Source: Bacteroidales bacterium
GTDB taxonomy: Bacteria > Bacteroidota > Bacteroidia > Bacteroidales > UBA932
Length of the DNA stretch: 64,000 nucleotides
Assembly (NCBI GenBank): GCA_017438975.1
Contig: JAFRUH010000017.1
Span: 1-64,000, forward strand
Direction of reading: 5' to 3'
Every line of letters starts with the position of its first letter. Within the stretch, counting starts at the first letter, position 1. Below are positions 17,401 to 26,455 of the stretch, in pieces. The notes beneath the pieces are model-generated. The model was given only the letters and a program-made list of their open reading frames with translations. It was not told the origin of the DNA and did no database searches. The translations under genes and the position numbers were made by a program.

Positions 17401-17488
17401 TGCTGTATTACTTTAAAAATTTCCTAACAAATCCCTAACTAATTGAAGCTCAGCTGGTTGGGTGCGTATTGCCGCAATTTTGGGATTG

Positions 17489-17518
17489 CAAAGTTACAAA
17501 AAAAATCTGAAAAGCAAA
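17489..17518 (-). promoter_or_regulatory. promoter of the rplP-rplQ ribosomal operon
   Basis: TTTG at 17515-17518, 18 bases, then TAACTTTG at 17489-17496 on the minus strand, a good Bacteroidetes promoter. Transcription would start near 17482, about 80 bases before the rplP ATG, so the operon really can begin at rplP. Confidence 0.7.
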
Positions 17519-17648
17519 TAGTTTTGAAGAATTTTTTCGCAATTTTCGACCGCCGTTTTTGATAGCTAACTCTCGCTTTTTCCGTCACTTACATTTTTCC
17601 TCCAAAAATTTTTCTCCACATTTTCGACCACGCCCCTTTCGTCGTCCC

Positions 17649-17757
17649 GGAGGAGGGTATGCCGACCGGAATCCATGGCCACCCTCGGCCATGTAAGAGG
17701 GAGGGGCCCTCCGGGAGGGGTCGCGAAGCGACGATTCCGGTCGGCATACCCTCCTCC
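17649..17757. repeat. nested palindrome with perfect 25-bp inverted arms
   Basis: The arms 17649-17673 and 17733-17757 are exact reverse complements over 25 bases. The 59-base centre contains further hairpins: catggcc/ggccatg (17674-17680 with 17687-17693) and gtcgc/gcgac (17720-17724 with 17728-17732). Outside the arms, cctttc on the left can pair with gaaagg on the right after a bulge. It is too long and elaborate for an ordinary terminator. Options are a MITE-like or REP-like palindromic element, a folded non-coding RNA, or a recombination scar. No transposase is nearby. Confidence 0.7.
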
Positions 17758-17770
17758 GAAAGGGATGGAC

Positions 17771-17805
17771 AAAAAAGAACGCCCGGAGAAGTGCTCCGGA
17801 CGTTC
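17771..17805 (-). terminator. Rho-independent terminator of pgk
   Basis: On the minus strand a 12-base stem (GAACGTCCGGAG with CTCCGGGCGTTC, one G-U pair) with a five-base loop is followed by TTTTTT. It lies about 25 bases after the pgk stop, so pgk and the ribosomal operon are separate transcripts. Confidence 0.85.
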
Positions 17806-17828
17806 CGTATGAAACGAGTTGCGGAATC

Positions 17829-19082
17829 TTATCCGCGGATGGCGGCGACACCCGGGAGTTCCTTGCCTTCGATGGCCTCGAGCATGGCTCCGCCGCCGGT
17901 GGAGACGTAGCTGACCTTGTCGGCATAGCCCATCTGGGTCACGGCCGCGACGGAATCGCCGCCGCCGACCAGGGTGTAGGCGCCGTTACGGGTCGCTTCG
18001 GCGAGGTCTTCGGCGATCTGGAGGGTTCCCTTCGCGAAGTTCGGAAGTTCGAAAACGCCCACGGGACCGTTCCAGAGGATGGTCTTGGAAGCGAGGATCA
18101 CCTTCTTCCAGCTCTCGAGGGTGACGGGAGCGGCGTCCATGCCCTCCCAGTCGTCGGCGATATCGTTCGTCTTGAAGATCCGCTGCGGCGTGTCGTTGTC
18201 GAACTTCTGGCCGGCGACGGTCTCGATGGACAGATAGACGTTGACGCCTTTTTCCTTCGCGGTGGCGAGGATCTCGAGCGCATCCGGGATGAGTTCATCC
18301 TCGTGGAGCGAGAGACCGATCTTGCCGCCCTTGGCCTTGATGAAGGTATAGCCCATGCCGCCGCCTATAATCAGGTTGTCGACCTTGCCGACGAGGTTCT
18401 TGAGGACCGCAAGCTTCGAGCTGACCTTGGAACCGCCGATGATGGCGGTCAGCGGACGCTCGGCGTGCTTGAGGACGTTGTCGATGGCGGCGATCTCGCC
18501 TTCCATCAGGTAGCCGAACATCTTGTCGTTCGGGAAATAGTCGGCGATGAGGGCGGTAGAGGCGTGGGCGCGGTGGGCCGTGCCGAACGCATCGTTGACA
18601 TAGCAGTCTGCGTAGGACGCGAGGGTCTTCACGAACTCCTTCTGGCTGGCCTTGACGGCGGCCTTCGCCGCCTTCTTTTCCTCGTCGGAAGCGTCGTCCT
18701 TCAGTCCGCGCGGCTTGCCTTCCTCTTCAGCGTAGAACCGGAGGTTCTCGAGAAGAAGGGCCTCGCCCGGCTTGAGGGCGGCCGCCTGGGCTGCTGCCTT
18801 CTGGCAGTCGGGAGCGAACTGGACGGGAACGCCGAGGCACTCGGAAACATGGTCCACGATATGCTTCAGGGAGAAAGTCGGATCGACTTTCTTCGGACGG
18901 CCGAGGTGGGACATGATGATGACGGAACCGCCGCCCGCAAGGATTTTCTTAAGGGTCGGCATCGCCCGGCGGATGCGGGTGTCGTCCGTGATTTCGAACT
19001 TCTCGTTGAGCGGAACGTTGAAATCGACTCTCACAATGGCCTTTTTGCCCGTGAAGTCATACTTGTCAATAAACTGCTGCAT
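17829..19082 (-). CDS. pgk: phosphoglycerate kinase
   Basis: 417 aa. Converts 1,3-bisphosphoglycerate and ADP to 3-phosphoglycerate and ATP in the cytoplasm. The substrate-binding signature VRVDFNVPL lies at residues 18-26, MSHLGRPK near 58-65, and the nucleotide-binding Gly-rich GGGDSVAAV near the C-terminus. It is about 20 residues longer than typical PGKs because of a charged Lys/Glu/Ala helix insert after [14 protein letters not shown], as seen in Bacteroidetes enzymes. It has its own promoter (TACCTTTG at 19120-19127) and terminator. Confidence 0.96.
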   Translation of the reverse strand: MQQFIDKYDFTGKKAIVRVDFNVPLNEKFEITDDTRIRRAMPTLKKILAGGGSVIIMSHLGRPKKVDPTFSLKHIVDHVSECLGVPVQFAPDCQKAAAQAAALKPGEALLLENLRFYAEEEGKPRGLKDDASDEEKKAAKAAVKASQKEFVKTLASYADCYVNDAFGTAHRAHASTALIADYFPNDKMFGYLMEGEIAAIDNVLKHAERPLTAIIGGSKVSSKLAVLKNLVGKVDNLIIGGGMGYTFIKAKGGKIGLSLHEDELIPDALEILATAKEKGVNVYLSIETVAGQKFDNDTPQRIFKTNDIADDWEGMDAAPVTLESWKKVILASKTILWNGPVGVFELPNFAKGTLQIAEDLAEATRNGAYTLVGGGDSVAAVTQMGYADKVSYVSTGGGAMLEAIEGKELPGVAAIRG

Positions 19083-19119
19083 ACTATCTAATAATTAAAA
19101 TCATTTCGGAATAACCGGG

Positions 19120-19149
19120 CAAAGGTAATAAATTTCTTTCGTATCTTTG
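19120..19149. promoter_or_regulatory. divergent promoters of pgk and the methyltransferase
   Basis: TACCTTTG on the minus strand (19120-19127) faces pgk, and TATCTTTG on the plus strand (19142-19149) faces the methyltransferase. Both match the -7 TAnnTTTG element; clear -33 TTTG boxes were not seen. Confidence 0.5.
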
Positions 19150-19171
19150 CACGGTCCAACACCGAATTATC

Positions 19172-20161
19172 ATGACCATCGAATACCCTGCCCCCTATTG
19201 GAAAGATTATGAGCTCCTCGACAGCGGCCGCGGCGAAAAGCTGGAACGCTTCGGGCCCTACGTCATGTCCCGTCCGGAACCCAAGGCCCTGTGGGACAAA
19301 AGCCTCGGCGAGGCGGAATGGAAACGGATGTGCCATACGGTGTTCCGGCCCGGCGCCGGCTTCGGGAAAGCCGGCAAGGAAGACAGCGGAACCTGGGAGC
19401 GGCTCCGGAAGATGAACGACCAATGGACCCTTACCTACAAGGGCGAGCCCGATCCCGAAACCCATGCGGCCTCCGACCTCAACCTGACCCTTCGCCTCGG
19501 GCTCACTTCGTTCAAGCACGTCGGCGTCTTCCCCGAGCAGGCCGCGAACTGGGAATACATCTTCCGCGAAACCGGCCGCCTCGTGCGGATCAACGAGGCC
19601 AACGGGCTTCCCGCCCCGAAAGTCCTCAACCTCTTCGCCTATACGGGGGCCGCGTCCCTGGCCGCCCGGGCGGCGGGAGCCGACGTCACCCACCTCGATT
19701 CCGTCCGCCAGGTCGTAACGTGGGCCCGGGACAATATGGAACGGAGCGGGATGGACGGCATCCGCTGGGTCGTCGAGGACGCCCTGAAATTCGCCCGCAG
19801 GGAAGCGAAGCGCGGAAATGTCTACCAGGGGATCATCCTCGACCCGCCCGCCTACGGCCACGGGCCGGACGGAGAGAAATGGAAACTGGACGAACTTCTT
19901 TTCGACCTGCTGAAGAATGTCTCCGCGATCCTCAAGCCGGTCGACAGTTTCATGGTCCTGAACCTCTACAGCAACGGCTATTCCGCGATGCTCGGAGAAA
20001 CGGCGGTGCGGGAAGCCTTCGCCCTGGCTCCGGAAGCGGGCAGCCGGGCGGTCCCCGGCCACGAAGGGCGCTTCATACAACTGCAGTCGGGAGAACTCGC
20101 CCTGAAAGATCCTTTCGGCAAAGTCCTCCCGCTCAGCATTTTCGTCAGGCTGAAAAGATAA
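19172..20161 (+). CDS. class I SAM-dependent rRNA methyltransferase, RlmI/RlmK-like (COG1092)
   Basis: 329 aa. The SAM-binding motif I is VLNLFAYTGAASLAA (151-165), followed by the acidic motif HLDS (174-177), and the catalytic motif IV is DPPAYGHG (224-231). This DPPA(Y/F)-type motif is shared by the COG1092 enzymes that methylate bases of 23S rRNA. An N-terminal PUA domain, present in RlmI, is short or missing here, so the exact target base is uncertain. It converges on the GT117 gene with only three bases between the stops. Confidence 0.8.
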   Translation: MTIEYPAPYWKDYELLDSGRGEKLERFGPYVMSRPEPKALWDKSLGEAEWKRMCHTVFRPGAGFGKAGKEDSGTWERLRKMNDQWTLTYKGEPDPETHAASDLNLTLRLGLTSFKHVGVFPEQAANWEYIFRETGRLVRINEANGLPAPKVLNLFAYTGAASLAARAAGADVTHLDSVRQVVTWARDNMERSGMDGIRWVVEDALKFARREAKRGNVYQGIILDPPAYGHGPDGEKWKLDELLFDLLKNVSAILKPVDSFMVLNLYSNGYSAMLGETAVREAFALAPEAGSRAVPGHEGRFIQLQSGELALKDPFGKVLPLSIFVRLKR

Positions 20162-20164
20162 GGC

Positions 20165-23100
20165 CTACTTCTTCACGTCCAGCGTATCGGTCTGTTCGCC
20201 CTGGTATTCTCCCGAAGCGACGCTCAGGAGCAGGTTGAACTTTTTCTCGATCTCCTTCGCGAGCGTTTCCTCGCCGTGGCTGCGCAGCTCATCCGCGAGC
20301 AGGTAGACATACTGGCCGCAGACCTCGAAATCGTTGCGTGCGAAGTCGTAGAATTCCAGGTAGAAGCGCGCCGAGACCATCAGGTCGTTCGACATCCGGA
20401 CGGCCAGGTCGAGCCCCTTTTCGCGCTCCCCGAGTTCCAGGTACTGCGAGACCATCTTGACGACCATGTAGTCGTTCGACGTGAACCCGAGGGGAACCGT
20501 CTCGAGCGGGAAAACCTCGGCGGGGACATTCTCCTGGCACCGGTCGAGCATGGTAACCGCTTCGGCCTTGCGCCCTTCCTTCATCAGGGCGGCCACCGTG
20601 TTCACGTACATGGCCCGCTGGGATAGGACGCCCATGAAGGTATACATGTTCTGGTAATCCGCGAAATAGTCCTTGCGCTTCAAGGCATCCCACTTGTAGA
20701 CCGTGGTCATCTTGCGGTACAGTTCGTCCGCATCGACAAGTCCCGGATCCGTGCTTCCGATCTTGTTCTTGATCGGGATGAACTTGTAGGAGAAGCCTTC
20801 GTACATCAGATAGTCCTTGATGCCGACATTCAGGTCCCCGCCCATGTTCAGGACGTGGAGCGGACGGTCCCACTGGTAGTTGGACAGGAAGTCGAGGAGG
20901 AAGAGCTCCGGCTTGGACAGGTAGTTCTTGCCCGGGGACATCTCGAGGACGATCTGGTCCGGGATCATATCGGCAAACTTCTCGTCGAGGATGCCGTATT
21001 TCAGGACATTCTCCTTGTTGACCGGAACGATGATCTTGCGGGCGCAGATGTAATCGACGGAGCGGCCGCTGGAGAGGGGAACTTTGCGCTTGGGATCCTT
21101 GAAGATGGCCATCACCTGGCTGATCGGGGTCGGATTGCCGCTGTCCCCGTCGATGAAGATATATTCGTTCGTCCCGTAGAGGTACTGGGCCGGCGGAACG
21201 GTGAGAGGCAGGGGTTTGGACTCGTTGACCGCGTATTTCATCTGGTCGATGTGCCAGTCGGTCCCGAGGAGGGAGGTGTTGACGATCCGCACGTCGGTGC
21301 GGACGCCTTCGACCTCCTGGGCGTACCAGAGCGGGAAGGTATCATTGTCCCCGTGGGTGATCAGGATGCCGTTTTCGCCGACGGAATTGAGATAGTTCCG
21401 GGCCATCTCCGTCGAAGTCCGGCGGTTGCTGCGGTCGTGGTCGTCCCAGTTCTCCGCGGCCATCAGGGCCGGTACGCAGAGGCAGGCGAGGGTCACGGCG
21501 ACGGCGGTTCCCGTCCGGCCCTTCCCCCGGGTCCTGTCGGTAATCCAGCTGTACAGGGCGGCGACGGCGAGCCCGATCCAGATCGAGAACATATAGAAGG
21601 AACCCGCGTACGCGTAGTCGCGCTCGCGCACCTGGTACGGAGGCTGGTTCAGGTATAGGACGATCGCGATGCCGGTCATGAAGAACATCAGGAAGACGAT
21701 CCACGACCCGCGCTTGTCGCGGTCGAACTGGAACAGCAGGCCGAGGAGGCCCAGCAGCAGGGGCAGGAAGAAATAATGGTTCTTGCCCTTGTTCTCCTTC
21801 AGGCAGTCCGGGGCGTCGGACTGGTCCCCGAGGCGCAGCTGGTCGAGCGGACCGATGCCGCTCTCCCAGTTTCCGTCGAAGATATTGCCCGGCACGGGGC
21901 TGTGGACATCGTTCTGGCGCCCGACGAAATTCCACATGAAATACCGCCAGTACATCCAGTTCAGCTGGTAGTCGAAGAAATAGGCGAGGTTCGCGCCCAT
22001 GGTCGGTTTCCGGTGCTGGGAGCCCTTGACCCGGATGCCCTTCCCCTTGGTATAGGATTCATAGAAGTCGATGTACCGGTCGTCCTGTCCGGCCCACATC
22101 CGCGGGAAGAGCATCTTCCCTTCGCGGGTATAGGCGGGTTCGGCCGGCGCGTCGGCATGGATATACTTTCCGTCGAGCGGCGCCCAGTACTTGTCCAGTT
22201 TCAGGTCGTAGGGAGCGTCGTAATACTGCCCGTACACGAGCGGCGTGCTGCCGTACTGCTCACGGCTGAGATAGCGGACGAGGGTATAGGGATTGTCCGG
22301 CTGGTACTCGTTCGTCGGGGTCTTGACGGCGGAGCGGATGATCACGATGCTGAACAGGGAGAAGCCGATGATCAGCGAAGTGACGCAGAGGAGGACCGTG
22401 TTCGCAAAGACCTTCTCTTTCCTGAGGGTCCGGAAGAGACCCCAGAAGCAGGCGGCGATCAGGGCGACCATGAAGAAGGCGGCACCGCTATTGTACGGGA
22501 GGCCGAATCCGTTCACGAAGATCCGGTCGAAGAAGGCCGCGAGTTTCGGCAGGTACGGGATGAACAGGAAAACGAGGAGCGCCTCGATGACGACTCCGAT
22601 CATGAAAATGCCCAGGAGCTTCTTGAAAGGCAGTTTTTTGTCTTCGTTCTTCCGGTAATAGTACATGAACACGAAGGCCGGGAGGGTCAGGAGGTTCAGC
22701 AGGTGGACGCCGATCGAAAGGCCCATCAGCAGGGCGATCAGCACGATCCAGCGGTTGGCATGGGGCTGGTCGGCCTGTTCATACCACTTGCACATCGCCC
22801 AGAAAACGACGGCGGTGAAAAGGGAAGACATCGCATAGACCTCTCCTTCGACGGCGGAGAACCAGAAGGTGTCCGAGAAGCAGTAGGCCAGGGCGCCGAC
22901 CGCGGCGCTGCCGAAGATGACGATCGAGGAGGAGAGGCTGTACGTGCCGTCCTCCTCTTTCTTGACAAGCCGCTTGACGAAGAAAACGACCGTCAGGTAG
23001 AGGAAGAAAATCGTCAGGGCGGAGAGGAGGGCGTTCATCGCATTGACGGCGACGGCCGCGTGCTCTGCATCCGCGAACATGGAGAAGAACCGCGCAAAGA

Positions 23101-23281
23101 GCTGGAAGACAGGGTTTCCCGGCGGGTGGCCGACTTCGAGCTTATAGGATGAGGCGATGAACTCCCCGCAGTCCCAGAAAGAGGCGGTCGGTTCGATGGT
23201 CATCAGATACGTCACCGACGACACCACGAAGACGGCGAGGGCGACGATCCGGTTCCAGAGATTGAATTTCTTATTGTCCAT
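20165..23281 (-). CDS. DUF2723 / GT117 family membrane glycosyltransferase
   Basis: 1038 aa. The N-terminal half is a multi-helix membrane region of GT-C type with the acidic motif WDCGEF (36-41) in the first outside loop, followed by GHPPGNP (51-57), both typical of DUF2723. A second hydrophobic block lies around residues 520-620, and the C-terminal ~400 residues are soluble with helical repeats. These proteins are the candidate protein O-mannosyl- or O-glycosyltransferases of Bacteroidetes, which glycosylate exported proteins from a lipid-linked sugar. A promoter of the form TATTTTTG (23313-23320, minus strand) lies about 30 bases upstream. Confidence 0.8.
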   Translation of the reverse strand: MDNKKFNLWNRIVALAVFVVSSVTYLMTIEPTASFWDCGEFIASSYKLEVGHPPGNPVFQLFARFFSMFADAEHAAVAVNAMNALLSALTIFFLYLTVVFFVKRLVKKEEDGTYSLSSSIVIFGSAAVGALAYCFSDTFWFSAVEGEVYAMSSLFTAVVFWAMCKWYEQADQPHANRWIVLIALLMGLSIGVHLLNLLTLPAFVFMYYYRKNEDKKLPFKKLLGIFMIGVVIEALLVFLFIPYLPKLAAFFDRIFVNGFGLPYNSGAAFFMVALIAACFWGLFRTLRKEKVFANTVLLCVTSLIIGFSLFSIVIIRSAVKTPTNEYQPDNPYTLVRYLSREQYGSTPLVYGQYYDAPYDLKLDKYWAPLDGKYIHADAPAEPAYTREGKMLFPRMWAGQDDRYIDFYESYTKGKGIRVKGSQHRKPTMGANLAYFFDYQLNWMYWRYFMWNFVGRQNDVHSPVPGNIFDGNWESGIGPLDQLRLGDQSDAPDCLKENKGKNHYFFLPLLLGLLGLLFQFDRDKRGSWIVFLMFFMTGIAIVLYLNQPPYQVRERDYAYAGSFYMFSIWIGLAVAALYSWITDRTRGKGRTGTAVAVTLACLCVPALMAAENWDDHDRSNRRTSTEMARNYLNSVGENGILITHGDNDTFPLWYAQEVEGVRTDVRIVNTSLLGTDWHIDQMKYAVNESKPLPLTVPPAQYLYGTNEYIFIDGDSGNPTPISQVMAIFKDPKRKVPLSSGRSVDYICARKIIVPVNKENVLKYGILDEKFADMIPDQIVLEMSPGKNYLSKPELFLLDFLSNYQWDRPLHVLNMGGDLNVGIKDYLMYEGFSYKFIPIKNKIGSTDPGLVDADELYRKMTTVYKWDALKRKDYFADYQNMYTFMGVLSQRAMYVNTVAALMKEGRKAEAVTMLDRCQENVPAEVFPLETVPLGFTSNDYMVVKMVSQYLELGEREKGLDLAVRMSNDLMVSARFYLEFYDFARNDFEVCGQYVYLLADELRSHGEETLAKEIEKKFNLLLSVASGEYQGEQTDTLDVKK

Positions 23282-23312
23282 GTATCGGTTGTTTCACAAA
23301 CTACAAATTTAG

Positions 23313-23320
23313 CAAAAATA
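23313..23320 (-). promoter_or_regulatory. -7 element of the GT117 gene
   Basis: TATTTTTG on the minus strand, about 30 bases before the GT117 start and outside the upstream ubiE gene. Confidence 0.45.
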
Positions 23321-23330
23321 TGCGATTCGC

Positions 23331-24029
23331 CTATTTTTCACCCACAAACATCCGGCAGAGGCCGAAGGTCAGGGCCTTGCCCGTCACGTTCCGGAATCCC
23401 GCCGCTTCCATCATCGTCCGGAACTCCCCTTCCGGGGGGAATCCATGGACCGAAGCCGGCAGATACCGGTAGGCCTCCTTCTTCCCCGAGAGGAGACCGC
23501 CGACCTTCGGCAGGATATGGAGGAAATACAGGTCGTACAGTTTCCTCAACCCCTTCCTCTCCGGCAGGGACAGTTCGAGGATGACGGCCCGTCCCCCGTC
23601 CCGGAGCACACGATGGAACTCTTTGAGTCCAAGGTCCTTATGCTCGAAATTCCGGATGCCGAAGGCGCAGGTCACCCGGTCGAAGGACCCCTCCCCGAAA
23701 GGCAGGTCCTCCCCGTCCGCGACCTGGAGCGAGATCCGGTCGGCCACGCCCTCTTTCTCCGCCTTCGCCCGGACGAGAGCCATCATTCCTTCGGAAATGT
23801 CGACCCCGACGACCCGGCTTCCGGGCGCGGCGGACCGGGCGGCGGCGACCGTCGAATCCCCAGTCCCGCAGGCCACGTCCAGGATCTGCTGCGGAGTCCC
23901 GTCGACGATGGCGCGGATGGCATGGCGGCGCCACAACCGGTCGACATCCAGGGACAGGATGTGGTTCAGCCGGTCGTAGGTCGGGGCGATGCTGTCGAAC
24001 ATCTCCCTTACGTATTCTTTTTTCGGCAT
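23331..24029 (-). CDS. ubiE: demethylmenaquinone methyltransferase
   Basis: 232 aa. Performs the last step of menaquinone synthesis, C-methylation of demethylmenaquinone with SAM. It has [20 protein letters not shown] at the start, the SAM motif [10 protein letters not shown] (50-59), VDISEGMM and [13 protein letters not shown]. Bacteroidales lack ubiquinone, so the menaquinone role (menG) applies. It overlaps the 3' end of yidD by 22 bases and closes the run of genes that begins at lepA, which also holds menA. Confidence 0.93.
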   Translation of the reverse strand: MPKKEYVREMFDSIAPTYDRLNHILSLDVDRLWRRHAIRAIVDGTPQQILDVACGTGDSTVAAARSAAPGSRVVGVDISEGMMALVRAKAEKEGVADRISLQVADGEDLPFGEGSFDRVTCAFGIRNFEHKDLGLKEFHRVLRDGGRAVILELSLPERKGLRKLYDLYFLHILPKVGGLLSGKKEAYRYLPASVHGFPPEGEFRTMMEAAGFRNVTGKALTFGLCRMFVGEK

Positions 24030-24271
24030 AGCGTAAACTCTTCAGGGACAGGATCATACCCGGAGCCGCCCCAAGGGTGGCAGCGCAAGATCCGCCGCAC
24101 CGCGAGGATCATCCCCTTGACGGGACCGTGCTTGCGGAACGCCTCGAGGGCGTACTGGGAGCAGGTCGGGGTGAACCGGCAGGACGGGGGTTTGAGCGGA
24201 GAGATGCAGACCTGATAGAATTTTATCAGGAGAATGAACGGGAAAGAGAGTATTTTCTTCAGCAGGTTCAT
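24008..24271 (-). CDS. yidD: membrane protein insertion efficiency factor YidD
   Basis: 87 aa. A small amphipathic membrane-associated protein that assists YidC-dependent insertion. Its hallmark residues are [20 protein letters not shown] followed by [15 protein letters not shown] and the basic [18 protein letters not shown]. It overlaps rnpA by four bases (ATGA). The rnpA-yidD pair is ancient and widely conserved. Confidence 0.95.
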   Translation of the reverse strand: MNLLKKILSFPFILLIKFYQVCISPLKPPSCRFTPTCSQYALEAFRKHGPVKGMILAVRRILRCHPWGGSGYDPVPEEFTLCRKKNT

Positions 24272-24627
24272 TCCGCGGATATGTCCTTGAGGGCCGTCTC
24301 CATCGCGGAGCAGATCTCCGGATAGGAGAGGATCTCCTTCGGTTGATAAATGAACATGACATCCGTCCCCGGAGCGAGAAGCTCCTTCCGGGTGCGGTAG
24401 CTCTCGCGGATCCGTCGTTTGAGGAGGTTCCGCTTCACCGCACGCTTGAAATGGCGTTTCGGGACGGAGACGAGGATGCGTCCGTACGGCAGGCCGGTTC
24501 CGGTCAGGTAACAGTATTTCAGGCAGGACGCGATTCCGTACCGGCCTTTATCCAACAGCCGGGAAATATCCGTCCTGCCGCTGAGCCGTTCCTTCTTGGG
24601 AAGGGTATGGACAGCACCGGCGGCCAT
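24268..24627 (-). CDS. rnpA: ribonuclease P protein component
   Basis: 119 aa, about the usual length. It cooperates with RNase P RNA to trim tRNA 5' leaders. It has the [14 protein letters not shown] start and the RNR motif [13 protein letters not shown] (66-78). Unlike in most bacteria, rpmH and dnaA are not adjacent; the gene instead follows hemD with a two-base gap. Confidence 0.92.
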   Translation of the reverse strand: MAAGAVHTLPKKERLSGRTDISRLLDKGRYGIASCLKYCYLTGTGLPYGRILVSVPKRHFKRAVKRNLLKRRIRESYRTRKELLAPGTDVMFIYQPKEILSYPEICSAMETALKDISAE

Positions 24628-24629
24628 TA

Positions 24630-25373
24630 TTATCGGTTATTCTCGAGATACAGTTCGATGGCGCGGGCTACCGAGGGGATTTCCGGGGCGGACGCCTTGA
24701 CGTCGATCCGCAGACCGGCTTCCTCCATGGCCCGGACGATGGACTTTCCATAGGAAACGAACCGGATGTCGCCCTGGCTGAAGTCCGGGAAATTCTCCTG
24801 CAGGGATTTGACGTCGGCGGGATTGTAGAAGACAATCATGTCGAAATCGGACAGATTGAGGTCTTTCATGTCCATGCTGACCGGCTTGACGAAGAAGCCG
24901 ACGGTATAATCGAGCCCCTGCTGGTCGAAGAGACGGGTATAGTTCCCCATGTTGGAGGCTTCCGAAGCAGTGATGAGGAATTTCTCCCCTTTGTGCTTCG
25001 GGCCGATCAGGGAGATGACGCTCTCCGGAGTTCCGGTTCCGAAAAAGATCTTGCGCTTGCGGTAGACGATATGCTTCTGCAGGTACATGGCGACGATTTC
25101 CGTCGTGCAGAAATACTTCATCGTCTCGGGGATCTTCACGCGAAGTTCTTCCGATAGTTTGAAAAAAGCGTCGATGGCCAGTCTCGATGAGAACACGATG
25201 GCCGTATATTCCGAAAGGCTGATCCGCTGGGCGCGGAATTCGCGGGACGTCAGCGGCTGGATTTTATAGAAAGGCCGGAACTCGAACTCCACGCCGAACT
25301 TCTCCGTGAGTCCCTGGTAAGGAGTGAGGACACGCGGAGCGTTCTGAGATATAAGAATCTTCTTTACTGCCAT
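24630..25373 (-). CDS. hemD: uroporphyrinogen-III synthase
   Basis: 247 aa. Cyclises hydroxymethylbilane to uroporphyrinogen III in tetrapyrrole synthesis. The family is very variable; support comes from the two-domain pattern: IVFSSRLAIDAFF, then EKFLITASEASN, then DFDMIVFYNPADVKSL and RFVSYGKSIVRAMEEAGLRI near the C-terminus. The size is typical. It lies 18 bases downstream of the DUF4271 gene, an arrangement common in Bacteroidetes. Confidence 0.85.
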   Translation of the reverse strand: MAVKKILISQNAPRVLTPYQGLTEKFGVEFEFRPFYKIQPLTSREFRAQRISLSEYTAIVFSSRLAIDAFFKLSEELRVKIPETMKYFCTTEIVAMYLQKHIVYRKRKIFFGTGTPESVISLIGPKHKGEKFLITASEASNMGNYTRLFDQQGLDYTVGFFVKPVSMDMKDLNLSDFDMIVFYNPADVKSLQENFPDFSQGDIRFVSYGKSIVRAMEEAGLRIDVKASAPEIPSVARAIELYLENNR

Positions 25374-25391
25374 TTCCTGGTCTGTTTCTTA

Positions 25392-26108
25392 CTATAATAA
25401 CAGTGCCGATGCGACAAGCAGGCCGGTCGGCAAGATTTCAAGCGCGCAAAGGTACAAAAAAACTGTCAAAGAACTGCAACCCAAGGACAAAATTTGCGCT
25501 TTCCGGACGAAATAGACAAGGTAGATGACCAGAATTTCGATCAAAATTACCGTTTTGATAGTCAACGGATTAACATGGAAAAGATTCAGGATTCCGACCG
25601 TCGGCAGCACAAGCAGGCCGATCAGGATGAAAAAGGTATAGGCCGTCCGCCGCGCCATCATGTAATTGTCCCCGCCCCGCTTCGGCCGGAAGACCACCCA
25701 GAGCAGGAGACGCAGCAGCAGATAGAGGAAGAAGACTCCGGCCACGACCATCAGGTGCACGTCCTCGTCCGCGCCCTTGATCAGATCCGGCTCATAGATC
25801 CCGTACTTGTTGATCACCATGATGCACGGAATGATCAGGATCAGCGCCACGATGTTCCGGTCCCGGCTGACCCGCACGCTGCTTTCGAGCGCGACGCTGC
25901 CCCTCGCCCGGGTGAAGTTGTCGAGGAGGTAAGGGATGATATTCAGGAAGTTCCGCAGGAACAGGATCCCGAGAAGAACGGAAATGACGACCATGACGGA
26001 CTCCAGAAACGGGGCCTGGTCGACAACCCGGACCGCCTCCGACGGACTGGTCGGAAGCAGCAGGCGCCCGCTGCGGAGTACGCTGTCTATGGCCTGGAGG
26101 ATCCGCAT
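25392..26108 (-). CDS. DUF4271 membrane protein
   Basis: 238 aa with about five or six membrane segments (for example SVMVVISVLLGILFLRNF, NIVALILIIPCIMVI, LMVVAGVFFLYLLLRLLL). Its placement directly upstream of hemD is the familiar context of DUF4271, whose function is not established. Its ATG overlaps the SUI1 gene stop as ATGA, which suggests coupled translation. Confidence 0.75.
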   Translation of the reverse strand: MRILQAIDSVLRSGRLLLPTSPSEAVRVVDQAPFLESVMVVISVLLGILFLRNFLNIIPYLLDNFTRARGSVALESSVRVSRDRNIVALILIIPCIMVINKYGIYEPDLIKGADEDVHLMVVAGVFFLYLLLRLLLWVVFRPKRGGDNYMMARRTAYTFFILIGLLVLPTVGILNLFHVNPLTIKTVILIEILVIYLVYFVRKAQILSLGCSSLTVFLYLCALEILPTGLLVASALLL

Positions 26109-26455
26109 CAGTTCCCCCTTTTGGCCTGATAGCCCATTTCTTTCAGGAGGGCGACGGTCTTGTCCCGGAAATCACCCTGGATCGTAATCTCCCCGCCCTT
26201 GGCCGTCCCGCCGACGCCAAGCTTGGTCTTCAGGGTCTTGCCGAGGGCCTTGAGGTCTTCGGGAGTGCCCGTAAAACCGGTGACGAGAGTCACCTGTTTG
26301 CCCCCGCGGTTCCGGCGGTCGATGCTGACGATCAGCTTCTGGCGTGCGGGAGGAAGGGTCTCCGGGGCGGTTTCAGCTCCGGAGGTAACATACTGAAAGT
26401 CCGGGTTGGTCGAAAAGACGACCCCGAGACGGGATTTCCAATCGTTGTCCATCAT
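26108..26455 (-). CDS. SUI1/eIF1-like translation factor (YciH family)
   Basis: 115 aa from the ATG at 26455 (or 114 from the next codon), overlapping the menA stop. The open frame runs far upstream inside menA, but that part is not similar to the family. The SUI1 core is visible in NRGGKQVTLVTGFTGTPEDL and KTKLGVGGTAKGGEITIQGD, ending in LLKEMGYQAKRGN. Such proteins bind the 30S subunit and are thought to tune start-codon choice; the role in Bacteroidetes is unproven. Confidence 0.88.
   Translation of the reverse strand: MMDNDWKSRLGVVFSTNPDFQYVTSGAETAPETLPPARQKLIVSIDRRNRGGKQVTLVTGFTGTPEDLKALGKTLKTKLGVGGTAKGGEITIQGDFRDKTVALLKEMGYQAKRGN

Larger units (their letters stand above)
17401..17828. 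other. gene-free gap upstream of rplP
   Basis: This 428-base stretch holds no supported gene. From right to left it contains the pgk terminator (17771-17805), a large nested palindrome (17649-17757), an AT-rich stretch in which the word ttttcgacc occurs twice (near 17543 and 17622), the rplP promoter and its leader. Short open frames across the palindrome have no start signal or recognisable product. Confidence 0.7.

Noticed and set aside
17566-17926. Short open frames across the palindromic gap
   Set aside because: They consist of palindrome sequence or antisense pgk, with no start signal or family.
19088-20080. 330-codon minus-strand open frame opposite the methyltransferase
   Set aside because: The plus-strand gene has clear SAM motifs and a promoter; the opposite frame has none.
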